From Clostridium sp. CAG:571 (GTDB lineage: Bacteria > Bacillota > Clostridia > TANB77 > CAG-508): a DNA stretch of 21,779 nt. The stretch's first letter is position 1; the number at the start of each line of letters is the position of its first letter. Below the pieces are notes generated by a model. It saw nothing but the letters and a program-made list of their open reading frames with translations. It was not told the origin of the DNA and made no database searches. The stretch covers positions 1 through 21,779 of the forward strand of contig HF999510.1 of the NCBI GenBank assembly GCA_000434015.1, written 5' to 3'. Positions 15,216-21,779 of the stretch are shown here, in pieces. The translations under genes were made by a program, and so were the position numbers.

Positions 15216-16589
15216 TTATCTATCGCCATGTTCAGCATCAACATCTTCTATTTGAACTTCTCCACTATGATTTTCGTCATGCTCTTTATTTGGTCTTGTA
15301 AACATTCCTTTTTCATATTTCTTTGCTGGGTCTTGCATTTCTAATTTTTTCTCTCTATTTCTTTTTTTCTGTATAGATGACATCATTCTTGCTTTAATTC
15401 CTGTAATAATGTTATTTTTTGTATCTTTTGCTTTAGCTATTACTTTTAAAAAAGTATCTTCAGCAACTTCTTTTACTTGTCCTGCTTTTTCAACTACTGT
15501 TTCTTTTGCCTTTCCAGCTTTTTCTATTGCTGTTTCCTTTACTTGTCCTGCTTTTTCAACAGCAACTTCTTTTACTTGTCCTACTTTTTCAACTACTGTT
15601 TCTTTTGCCCTTCCAGCTTTTTCTATCGCTGTTTCCTTTACTTGTCCTGCTTTTTCTATAAACTCTCTTTTTCTTTTTGCTCTCCTATCTTGCATTTCTA
15701 TTTTTCTAGCTGGTAATGTTACTGTGCTAAAAGTTTCTATATTTTGTTTTAGTGGTTTCATTACGTTTTGATCAAACTTTTTAGCACTTCCAAACATTTT
15801 TACCATTAACTTTTGAAGCATATTTTGTTTATCTACTTTTGCTATTGCTTTTCCTCTAGCATCCGTTAAATTTTCAACTTCTGTTTTAAAATTTGTTTCA
15901 CAGTTTTCAATTTGTTTTTCTAAATTAGCAATTTCTCTTTTATGCATTCCCATTTTACTTCTTATTGTTGCCAATTCTGTATCTCTTTCTGCTAATGCTC
16001 TTTGTTCTTGTATTCTTCCTAACTCATCTGCCATTTCTTTTATACGTATTGTATTTCCCTGTTCTATTGATAAATTCATTCCTATTTTTAATGCTTTTTC
16101 TTGTTTAGCAAGACTCGCTTTGTACTCTGCAAACTCTTCTCTTTTTTTAGCTGCTTCCTTTTTTCTTCCTTGTTGTTCTAATCTTGCGATTTCTTGCCTC
16201 TTCTCAATAAATTGCTTATATCCTGCCATTCCTAAAAACTCTTGTTTTTTCTCTGCATATTCTGCTCTACTTTCTGTTAGTGAATCTTCCCATTCTGATT
16301 TTTCTTCTATAAGGTGGCTTTTTTCGTCTTTATACAATTTTCTAGCATCAGCCAAATCTCCCTTATAACGTTCTACTACTTCATCAATGTCTGTTCTACT
16401 TTGTTTATAAATTTTTGATTGTTCTTCTAAGTATTTTTTTAACTCTTCTACACTTTCACTAATAGTTCTTCCTGTTTTCTTAACAAAACTTGCGGCTCCA
16501 ACCTGCATTTCTTTAATTTGTAAACTAGCAAGTTCTTTCAGCAAAGCAAGAAGTTTTTCATTTTGAACATCAGGTCCACTTTTTTCCAT
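15216..16589 (-). CDS. Large charged coiled-coil protein with LEA-like 11-residue repeats
   Basis: I do not recognise a named family. The 457 residues have no signal peptide or membrane helix. About residues 10-260 are almost wholly helical and rich in Glu, Lys, Arg and Ala, with heptad-like patterning typical of long coiled coils. A basic patch (RRAKRKREF) is followed by six tandem 11-residue units at 311-376 of the form (I/V)EKAGQVKE(T/V)A, like group 3 LEA or apolipophorin-type amphipathic helices. The C-terminus is first basic, then acidic. It may bind membranes or act as a structural scaffold, but that is inference. The start has AGGAGG closely upstream. It follows a 61-residue acidic coiled-coil gene by 26 bases, in one unit with its own promoter and terminator. 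Confidence 0.75.
   Translation of the reverse strand: MEKSGPDVQNEKLLALLKELASLQIKEMQVGAASFVKKTGRTISESVEELKKYLEEQSKIYKQSRTDIDEVVERYKGDLADARKLYKDEKSHLIEEKSEWEDSLTESRAEYAEKKQEFLGMAGYKQFIEKRQEIARLEQQGRKKEAAKKREEFAEYKASLAKQEKALKIGMNLSIEQGNTIRIKEMADELGRIQEQRALAERDTELATIRSKMGMHKREIANLEKQIENCETNFKTEVENLTDARGKAIAKVDKQNMLQKLMVKMFGSAKKFDQNVMKPLKQNIETFSTVTLPARKIEMQDRRAKRKREFIEKAGQVKETAIEKAGRAKETVVEKVGQVKEVAVEKAGQVKETAIEKAGKAKETVVEKAGQVKEVAEDTFLKVIAKAKDTKNNIITGIKARMMSSIQKKRNREKKLEMQDPAKKYEKGMFTRPNKEHDENHSGEVQIEDVDAEHGDR
15462..15659 (-). repeat. Six 33-base units arranged as two near-identical 99-base copies
   Basis: The six 11-residue units form a higher-order repeat: units 1-3 (15659-15561) and 4-6 (15560-15462) differ at only a handful of bases. 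This implies a recent tandem duplication of a 99-base block, which keeps frame. Confidence 0.85.
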
Positions 16590-16615
16590 TTTTTTCCTCC
16601 TATAATCTTATATTA

Positions 16616-16801
16616 TTATTCTTCACCCTCATCAAATTCATCATCAAGTTCTAATAATTGCTCTATTTTTTTATTAACCTCTTTTTCTTTTTCCTTTATT
16701 TTCTTTTTCAGTTCATCTAGTTCTTTTTCTGACGCTTTATCTAAATTGGTTAATTTGCCATCAAATATTATTGTACCAAATTCTTCTTTTTCGTTTTCCA
16801 T
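16616..16801 (-). CDS. Small acidic coiled-coil protein, 61 residues
   Basis: This short gene encodes MENEKEEFGTIIFDGKLTNL followed by a Lys/Glu heptad-like helix (about 24-51) and an acidic tail (DDEFDEGEE). It has an excellent GGAGGAG ribosome binding site 6 bases before the ATG and a strong promoter (16844-16872). It lies 26 bases upstream of the 457-residue coiled-coil gene, so the two are cotranscribed and their products may interact. No known domain is recognised. The long opposing frame on the plus strand is low-complexity Ser/Phe and lacks a ribosome binding site, which supports this strand. Confidence 0.75.
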   Translation of the reverse strand: MENEKEEFGTIIFDGKLTNLDKASEKELDELKKKIKEKEKEVNKKIEQLLELDDEFDEGEE

Positions 16802-16843
16802 AAAATCTCCTCCATTTTTCTTTTGTTAACACTACTTATTTTA

Positions 16844-16872
16844 AGTATATCATTTTATTCTTACAGAATCAA
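16844..16872 (-). promoter_or_regulatory. Promoter of the coiled-coil gene pair
   Basis: On the minus strand TTGATT (16872-16867), a 17-base spacer and TATACT (16849-16844), followed by a leader of about 35 bases to the 61-residue gene. Confidence 0.8.
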
Positions 16873-16889
16873 CAAATAACCACAAAAAA

Positions 16890-16921
16890 GTATTACAGAA
16901 TTTGTAATTTTTCTGTAATAC
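16890..16921 (-). terminator. Terminator of the SNF2-trmFO operon
   Basis: A perfect 11-bp stem (GTATTACAGAA at 16890-16900, TTCTGTAATAC at 16911-16921) with a 10-base loop is followed on the minus strand by TTTTTT. It lies about 40 bases after the trmFO stop. Confidence 0.9.
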
Positions 16922-16962
16922 CTTTATATTTTTCATTAATCATCTATCTTATAGATTAACCA

Positions 16963-18333
16963 TTATAAACTTATATTTAAATTTTGTAATGCCCTATCGG
17001 CAAGTTTATTATATCTTTCTTTTTTATCTCTTATTTTTTCTTCTAACTCTGGTACTATTCCAAAATTTGCATTCATAGGCTGAAATTTTTCGTTTTCAGA
17101 AGCTATATATTTTGCTAACGCTCCAATCATTGTTTTATTTGAAAAAACAACCCTTTCTTTTTTATTTAAAAAATCACTAATAGCATTTAACGCCGCAACC
17201 ATTCCTGAAGAAATAGATTCTACATATCCCTCAACACCTGTTATTTGTCCTGCAAAATATATATTGTTCCTTTGTTTTAGTTTATATGTTTCATCTAATA
17301 ATTTTGGAGAGTTTATAAATGTATTTCTATGCATTACTCCATACTTTACAAATTCTGCATTTTCTAGTCCTGGAATTAAACTAAAAACTCTTTTTTGTTC
17401 TCCAAACTTCAAATTAGTTTGAAATCCTACTAAATTAAATAAAGTTCCTTCTTTATTATCTTGTCTTAATTGTACTATTGCATATGGTCTTCTTCCAGTC
17501 CTTTTATCTGTAAATCCTACTGGTTTCAACGGTCCAAATCTTAATGTATCTATTCCTCTTTTTGCCATTACCTCAATTGGCATACATCCTTCGAAAATTT
17601 CTCTTTTTTCAAATTTATGTAATTTTGCAACTTCAGCAGAAGATAATTCATTCCAAAATTTTTCATATTCATCTTTATTCATCGGAAGATTTATATAGTT
17701 TTGATCTTTTAAATCCTTAATTCTACTATTCCAATCTTCTATTGTTTCATCTTTTCCTCTTTCTTGCTCATACCTATCTCCCCAAAAAGCGATACTCATA
17801 TCAATTGAATCTTTTATAACAATTGGTGCTGCTGCATCATAAAAAGCAAGTTTTTCTTCACCTATTAATTTAGAAATTTCATTTGCCAAACATTCTGATG
17901 TTAATGGACCTGTCGCTATTATAACTATTCCTTTTTTAGAAACTTCTTCAATAGATTCGTTTTTTCCAAATTCTTCTCTAATAATTTCAATATTTGGATT
18001 AGACTCTAACTCCTCTGTAACTTTTTTTGAAAACTCACTTCTATCTACTGCTAGCGCTTGCCCGGCTGGAACGCTTGTTTTGTCTGCTATTTTTATTAAT
18101 AACGAATCTAAAATTCGTAATTCTTCTTTTAATAAACCACAAGCATTTGTATGCAAATTTGATTTAAAAGAATTGCTACAAACAATTTCCGCTAAATTTT
18201 CATTTGAATGTGCCTCACTAAATTTAACTGGTTTCATTTCATATAATTTAACCTTTATTCCTCTTTTAGCAATTTGATAAGCCGCTTCTGATCCTGCTAA
18301 ACCTCCCCCAATTATTGTTATATAATTATTCAT
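16963..18333 (-). CDS. trmFO: Methylenetetrahydrofolate-tRNA-(uracil-5-)-methyltransferase
   Basis: TrmFO makes 5-methyluridine at position 54 of the tRNA T-loop using methylenetetrahydrofolate and FAD. It is the Gram-positive alternative to SAM-dependent TrmA. The 456-residue chain has the N-terminal FAD-binding motif IIGGGLAGSEAA (7-18) and the family segments SEAHSNENLAEIVCSNSFKS (Cys52), CMPIEVMAKRGIDTLRFGPLKPVGF (Cys250) and GQITGVEGYVESISSG. The length is close to the family norm. The ATG at 18333 has GAAAGGAT upstream, overlapping the end of the helicase gene 16 bases away. It is therefore the second gene of an SNF2-trmFO operon closed by a strong terminator. Confidence 0.96.
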   Translation of the reverse strand: MNNYITIIGGGLAGSEAAYQIAKRGIKVKLYEMKPVKFSEAHSNENLAEIVCSNSFKSNLHTNACGLLKEELRILDSLLIKIADKTSVPAGQALAVDRSEFSKKVTEELESNPNIEIIREEFGKNESIEEVSKKGIVIIATGPLTSECLANEISKLIGEEKLAFYDAAAPIVIKDSIDMSIAFWGDRYEQERGKDETIEDWNSRIKDLKDQNYINLPMNKDEYEKFWNELSSAEVAKLHKFEKREIFEGCMPIEVMAKRGIDTLRFGPLKPVGFTDKRTGRRPYAIVQLRQDNKEGTLFNLVGFQTNLKFGEQKRVFSLIPGLENAEFVKYGVMHRNTFINSPKLLDETYKLKQRNNIYFAGQITGVEGYVESISSGMVAALNAISDFLNKKERVVFSNKTMIGALAKYIASENEKFQPMNANFGIVPELEEKIRDKKERYNKLADRALQNLNISL

Positions 18334-18349
18334 ACTTATATCCTTTCAA

Positions 18350-19240
18350 CTATTTAAATAACTCCATAATTTCTTCTTTTGATAATTTATTAACAAAAGT
18401 TTCTTTAGTAGATAACATACTATCTATCAATTTTTCTTTTTTCTGCTGTAATTCATAAATTCTCTCTTCTATTGAGTTTTTTGTAATTAATTTATATACT
18501 TGCACATTCTTTTTTTGTCCTATTCTATATGTTCTATCCGTTGCTTGATTTTCTGCAGATATATTCCACCAAGGATCATAATGTATAACCATATCTGCAC
18601 CAGTCAAGTTAAGTCCCGTTCCTCCTGCTTTTAATGAAATTAAAAATACTTTTATTTTGTCATTTTCATTAAATTCTTCTACCAATTTTATTCTATCACT
18701 AACTTTTGTCTGACCTGTTAATTTAAAATATTCTATTTCTTCTTTTTTTAGTTCTTTTTCTAGAATATTAAACATTGATGTATATCCTGAAAATAGTAAT
18801 ATTTTATGGCCACCTTCTACAGCATCTTTTGTTATTTGCATACATTGGTTTAATTTACTGCTTTCCCCTTTATAGTTATCTATAAATAAACTTGGATGAC
18901 AACAAATCTGCCTTAATCTCATTAATAATGCTAATATTTTTATTTGACTACTTTCAAAACCATTTTTCTTTATTTCTAATGAAACTTCTTGTTTTGCTTG
19001 TGCAAGATATGACATATATATATCTAATTGTTCACCTTGCATTTCATTATTTAATACTGTAATTGTTTTGTCTGGTAATTCTGTTAATACATCTTTTTTT
19101 ATTCTTCTTAATATGAATGGTTCTATTAATTTTTTTAATCTATTTACCAATGTAGTATCATTATCTTTTACAATTGGCACTTCATATATTTGTTTAAATT
19201 TTCTATAATTAAACAAATATCCGTGGCATAATAAAATCAA
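18350..19240 (-). CDS. SNF2-family helicase, C-terminal part (+1 frame of the interrupted gene)
   Basis: Homology begins at 19222 (GYLFNYRKF), right after the C that must be skipped; upstream codons of this frame are not homologous. This part finishes the first RecA-like lobe and contains the whole helicase C lobe. It has LRRIKKDVLTELPDK, LLFSGYTSMFNILEKEL, the motif V region LISLKAGGTGLNLTGADMVI, and HYDPWWNISAENQATDRTYRIGQ (motif VI with the arginine fingers). Joined to the upstream piece the protein is 1,102 residues, a usual size for bacterial SWIM-SNF2 proteins. Alone this part lacks ATP binding. trmFO follows after 16 bases. Confidence 0.88.
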   Translation of the reverse strand: MILLCHGYLFNYRKFKQIYEVPIVKDNDTTLVNRLKKLIEPFILRRIKKDVLTELPDKTITVLNNEMQGEQLDIYMSYLAQAKQEVSLEIKKNGFESSQIKILALLMRLRQICCHPSLFIDNYKGESSKLNQCMQITKDAVEGGHKILLFSGYTSMFNILEKELKKEEIEYFKLTGQTKVSDRIKLVEEFNENDKIKVFLISLKAGGTGLNLTGADMVIHYDPWWNISAENQATDRTYRIGQKKNVQVYKLITKNSIEERIYELQQKKEKLIDSMLSTKETFVNKLSKEEIMELFK

Positions 19241-21659
19241 AAATAGACCATAACTCTGATAAAGAATTTTCTATTGGCGTTCCTGTTAATGCAAATTTTG
19301 TTTTAGCATTTATCTCTTTTATCGCCTTAGAATTTTGTGTATTGTTATTTTTTATATATTGAGCTTCGTCTGCAATAATATATTTAAACTCTATATTTTC
19401 TTCTTTATAAAAATCTATGTCTCTTTTTAACAAATCATATGATGTTATAACAACATCATAATTATTTATTTCGCTTATCTGTTTACTTCTTTCTTCTACA
19501 CTTCCATGTATTACTTCTACTTTTAAAGAACTTGCAAATTTATTAATTTCTGCTTGCCAATTTAATGTAAGAGAACTTGGAGAAACCACAATGCTTGGTT
19601 TTGTATTTTTATCTCTTTCTTTATTGTCTAATATTAATGCTAATAATTGTACAGTTTTTCCAAGCCCCATATCATCTGCCAAAATCCCACCAAGACCATA
19701 TTCATCTAGACTTTTAAGCCACTTGAAACCTATTTTTTGATATAATCTTAAATTAGTATTTAATGATTTTGGTACAGCAATATCATCATCTAGTTCTTCA
19801 AAATCAATATTTTTCACTATTTTTTTATACTCATCATCTTTACTTATATTAGCATCTTTTAAATTTTCTAGTAATCTATCTAAATATAAAGTTCTATATA
19901 TTGGTAATTTTATATTTCCCTTTTCTAATTCTTTATAATCAATATCTAAACTTTCAGTTATATTATTTAAGAACTCTAAATTTTCATTATCCTGTAAATC
20001 TAAAAAACTTCCATCTTTTAATCTATAAAATTTCTTTTTTAATTTATATTTATTTAGTATATTTACAAGTTCTGTTGGATCAAAATCTATCTTAGTTAGA
20101 TCTATATTTAATAAATTATTTTCAACCCTTACTCCTAAAGATACAATTCTTGGTTGTTTTACTTCTTTTTGTTTAAAATTATCTGTTGCTAACACTTCAA
20201 GTTTTTGCATATATCTTTCTATATCATTTGTCAAAAAATTATATATATATTCATCATTTGTAAGTATAAGTCTTGCATTTTTTTCATCCAACATAAAGCC
20301 TGTTTTTCTAAACATTTCTAGTACTTCAGATTCTTTTATAGCATCTCTTGATATTTCTAGATCATTTTCTAATAGTGGATTAAATTCCTGATCACCATAA
20401 ACAAACTTTATATCTGCTGTAATAAAATTATTTTTATCATAATCTAAATAAACTTTTGCATCTAAATCTTTTGGTACGTATTTTTCTCTATCAGTTTGAC
20501 TTAAATTTTCTAAATCTATATAATCCTTTGTGGTAGGATAAACAATTGAAAAAAGAGTTTTTAAATCATCTCTAGAAAAATCTATTTCTTGTGTGAAATT
20601 TTTACTAAAAATATTAAGCATTGGCAGTACATCTTTTTCTCTTTTTCTACTACTCTTATATAATTTATCATCCATCAAAAAATATAAATGATCTTTTCCG
20701 TAAAAAATATTATATGCATATACATCTATATTAGGTTTTAAGATATACTCATATTCATTTTTTTCTTGAAGTATAAATTTAATATTTGGTTCTTCGTCTT
20801 CAAAAAATATTTCTCTTTCCTCATTTTGTTCTTGAATAGTTATGTATTTATTTTTTAAAATTTCAAATAATTCATCCATACCAGTGTTAGAAAGAAGTAT
20901 ATAACTATCACTTAAAGCTCTTGCATAATATCCATAATTATTTGATGACTCATTTGCATACTTTATGATCTCGCCATATTTCATTATAAATTCCAAAAGC
21001 TTCAAATCTTCTTTTATAAAAGCTTCTTTAGTATGCTTAAATTCTAAATTTGCTCCATATTTAAATTCTTCTTCTTTTATCATCCTATCAAAAAAATCTG
21101 GTAAACTCTTTATTTTATATAAATTTTTTCTTCCTATTCTTATCTCTAGTTTTAAATTTTTATTTTGTTCACTATAAATCAATTTAGGAACAATTCTTAT
21201 ATCACCTTCACCTATTGTCTTTTCTTTTTCACTTTGGTCATTAATTTCTTCTATTTCATAATAGAATTGATTTACTAATTGTTTAAAAATTTTATAATTA
21301 TTTTTTGTTTTTATATGAACCCTATTATTTTTTATGTCTTCGTTTTTATTTAATACATATTGATTATTTTCTGAAAATTGCATCATAGTAGCAATTATAT
21401 GTTTACACGCACAATAATTATCCTCATAATCTGCACAAGTACATCTCAAATTTTCTATCTCATTATTAGCAACTTTTATAAAAACATCATATACTTGGCT
21501 ACCTTCTACAATTGATGAAACCTCGAAATTTGATTTATTATCAAACATTACTTTTGTAATATTTACTTTCTTATCTTTTACAATTTTTTTAGCTTTAGTT
21601 AACTTTTCTTCATTAGCTTCCTTATATAAATCTTTTAGCAACATTTCATCTATAATCAT
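19209..21659 (-). CDS. SWIM-zinc-finger SNF2-family helicase, N-terminal part, ends at a frameshift
   Basis: The protein opens with a SWIM zinc-binding motif (C73-x-C75, C85-x-H87). A long SNF2-associated region follows (about 100-600), then the first ATPase lobe with ADDMGLGKT (about 660-668), ADEAQYIKN (DEAQ box) and ALTGTPIENSLSELW. Such proteins are double-stranded-DNA translocases thought to remodel protein-DNA complexes. At residue 813 the frame meets CGG in place of the conserved Gly of MPGY and stops four codons later. The ATG at 21659 is preferred: GGGGAG sits about 10 bases upstream, and the longer TTG start at 21677 would overlap that site. A promoter lies at 21689-21717. Confidence 0.88.
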   Translation of the reverse strand: MIIDEMLLKDLYKEANEEKLTKAKKIVKDKKVNITKVMFDNKSNFEVSSIVEGSQVYDVFIKVANNEIENLRCTCADYEDNYCACKHIIATMMQFSENNQYVLNKNEDIKNNRVHIKTKNNYKIFKQLVNQFYYEIEEINDQSEKEKTIGEGDIRIVPKLIYSEQNKNLKLEIRIGRKNLYKIKSLPDFFDRMIKEEEFKYGANLEFKHTKEAFIKEDLKLLEFIMKYGEIIKYANESSNNYGYYARALSDSYILLSNTGMDELFEILKNKYITIQEQNEEREIFFEDEEPNIKFILQEKNEYEYILKPNIDVYAYNIFYGKDHLYFLMDDKLYKSSRKREKDVLPMLNIFSKNFTQEIDFSRDDLKTLFSIVYPTTKDYIDLENLSQTDREKYVPKDLDAKVYLDYDKNNFITADIKFVYGDQEFNPLLENDLEISRDAIKESEVLEMFRKTGFMLDEKNARLILTNDEYIYNFLTNDIERYMQKLEVLATDNFKQKEVKQPRIVSLGVRVENNLLNIDLTKIDFDPTELVNILNKYKLKKKFYRLKDGSFLDLQDNENLEFLNNITESLDIDYKELEKGNIKLPIYRTLYLDRLLENLKDANISKDDEYKKIVKNIDFEELDDDIAVPKSLNTNLRLYQKIGFKWLKSLDEYGLGGILADDMGLGKTVQLLALILDNKERDKNTKPSIVVSPSSLTLNWQAEINKFASSLKVEVIHGSVEERSKQISEINNYDVVITSYDLLKRDIDFYKEENIEFKYIIADEAQYIKNNNTQNSKAIKEINAKTKFALTGTPIENSLSELWSIFDFIMPRIFV

Positions 21660-21688
21660 TTTCACCCAACTCCCCAATTAATCATTCA

Positions 21689-21717
21689 ATTATACTATGT
21701 TATTCAATTTTTTACAA
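21689..21717 (-). promoter_or_regulatory. Promoter of the SNF2-trmFO operon
   Basis: On the minus strand TTGTAA (21717-21712), a 17-base spacer and consensus TATAAT (21694-21689). The predicted start falls close to the GGGGAG site, giving a short leader of about 20 bases. Confidence 0.75.
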
Positions 21718-21742
21718 GAGAACTAATGTATTTTTTTATAAA

Positions 21743-21779
21743 GGGGACGGGGCAAAAAAGTAAAGTGGCTAAAACCACT
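21743..21779. repeat. Partial GGGGACGG-type hairpin repeat at the right edge
   Basis: GGGGACGGGGC (21743-21753) is GC-rich in an AT-rich setting. It is followed by an A-run and a hairpin, AGTGG (21764-21768) with CCACT (21775-21779), cut by the window edge. It resembles the GGGGACGG repeats seen as scattered hairpins in many Bacillota and linked to REP-associated transposases. A gene terminator outside the window is the alternative. Confidence 0.4.

Noticed and set aside
15462..15659. CRISPR-like array of regularly spaced repeats
   Set aside because: The 33-base units are contiguous coding repeats in frame with no spacers; there are no cas genes in the window.
15409..15771. Plus-strand 120-residue frame with repeats
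   Set aside because: It is the antisense shadow of the 11-residue repeat region of the coiled-coil gene.
16563..16829. Plus-strand Ser/Phe-rich frame
   Set aside because: It is a shadow of the 61-residue coiled-coil gene, which has its own promoter and ribosome binding site.

Overview
The window is very AT-rich and reads as chromosome of a low-GC Gram-positive bacterium (Bacillota, probably a Clostridia-type gut or anaerobic lineage). Supporting signs are strong AGGAGG-type ribosome binding sites, sigma-A promoters with 17-base spacers, a zinc-finger ClpE-type unfoldase, TrmFO, a BofC-like domain protein and an NlpC/P60 wall hydrolase. No species can be named from the sequence alone. Almost all genes lie on the minus strand; only clpE and pgsA are on the plus strand.

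Layout. Bases 1-113 hold the start of a possible gene running off the left edge, preceded by a 45-codon gene (250-113, minus) with its own promoter. That promoter diverges from the clpE promoter. clpE (485-2792, broken by one extra base) and pgsA (2816-3379) form a plus-strand operon ending at a bidirectional terminator. Minus-strand units follow: a BofC-C-like membrane-anchored protein and a type I phosphodiesterase/phosphatase family enzyme (3470-5300), then comEC and an SH3/NlpC-P60 endopeptidase (5473-9542). The str translation operon rpsL-rpsG-fusA-tuf occupies 14464-9898. Beyond it are a 74-residue membrane protein of atypical base composition, a two-gene coiled-coil unit (15216-16801), and an SNF2-helicase-trmFO operon (21659-16963). 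The right edge holds part of a GGGGACGG-type hairpin repeat.

The most striking observation is shared by the two interrupted genes. clpE and the SNF2 helicase each need one base skipped to restore a conserved protein. In both, the interruption is an in-frame CGG followed by A (CGGA), and skipping the C gives GGA in the +1 frame. By eye I found no other in-frame CGG in about 6,400 codons, although CGG occurs about twenty times out of frame. This points either to an unassigned CGG codon resolved by +1 frameshifting or CGGA quadruplet decoding, or to two similar artefacts or mutations. It is an inference from two sites and needs genome-wide checking.

A second theme is the str operon: each of its four genes has an inverted repeat 3-14 bases upstream of its ribosome binding site, including a 13+9 bp arm pair that begins within the rpsL -10 box.
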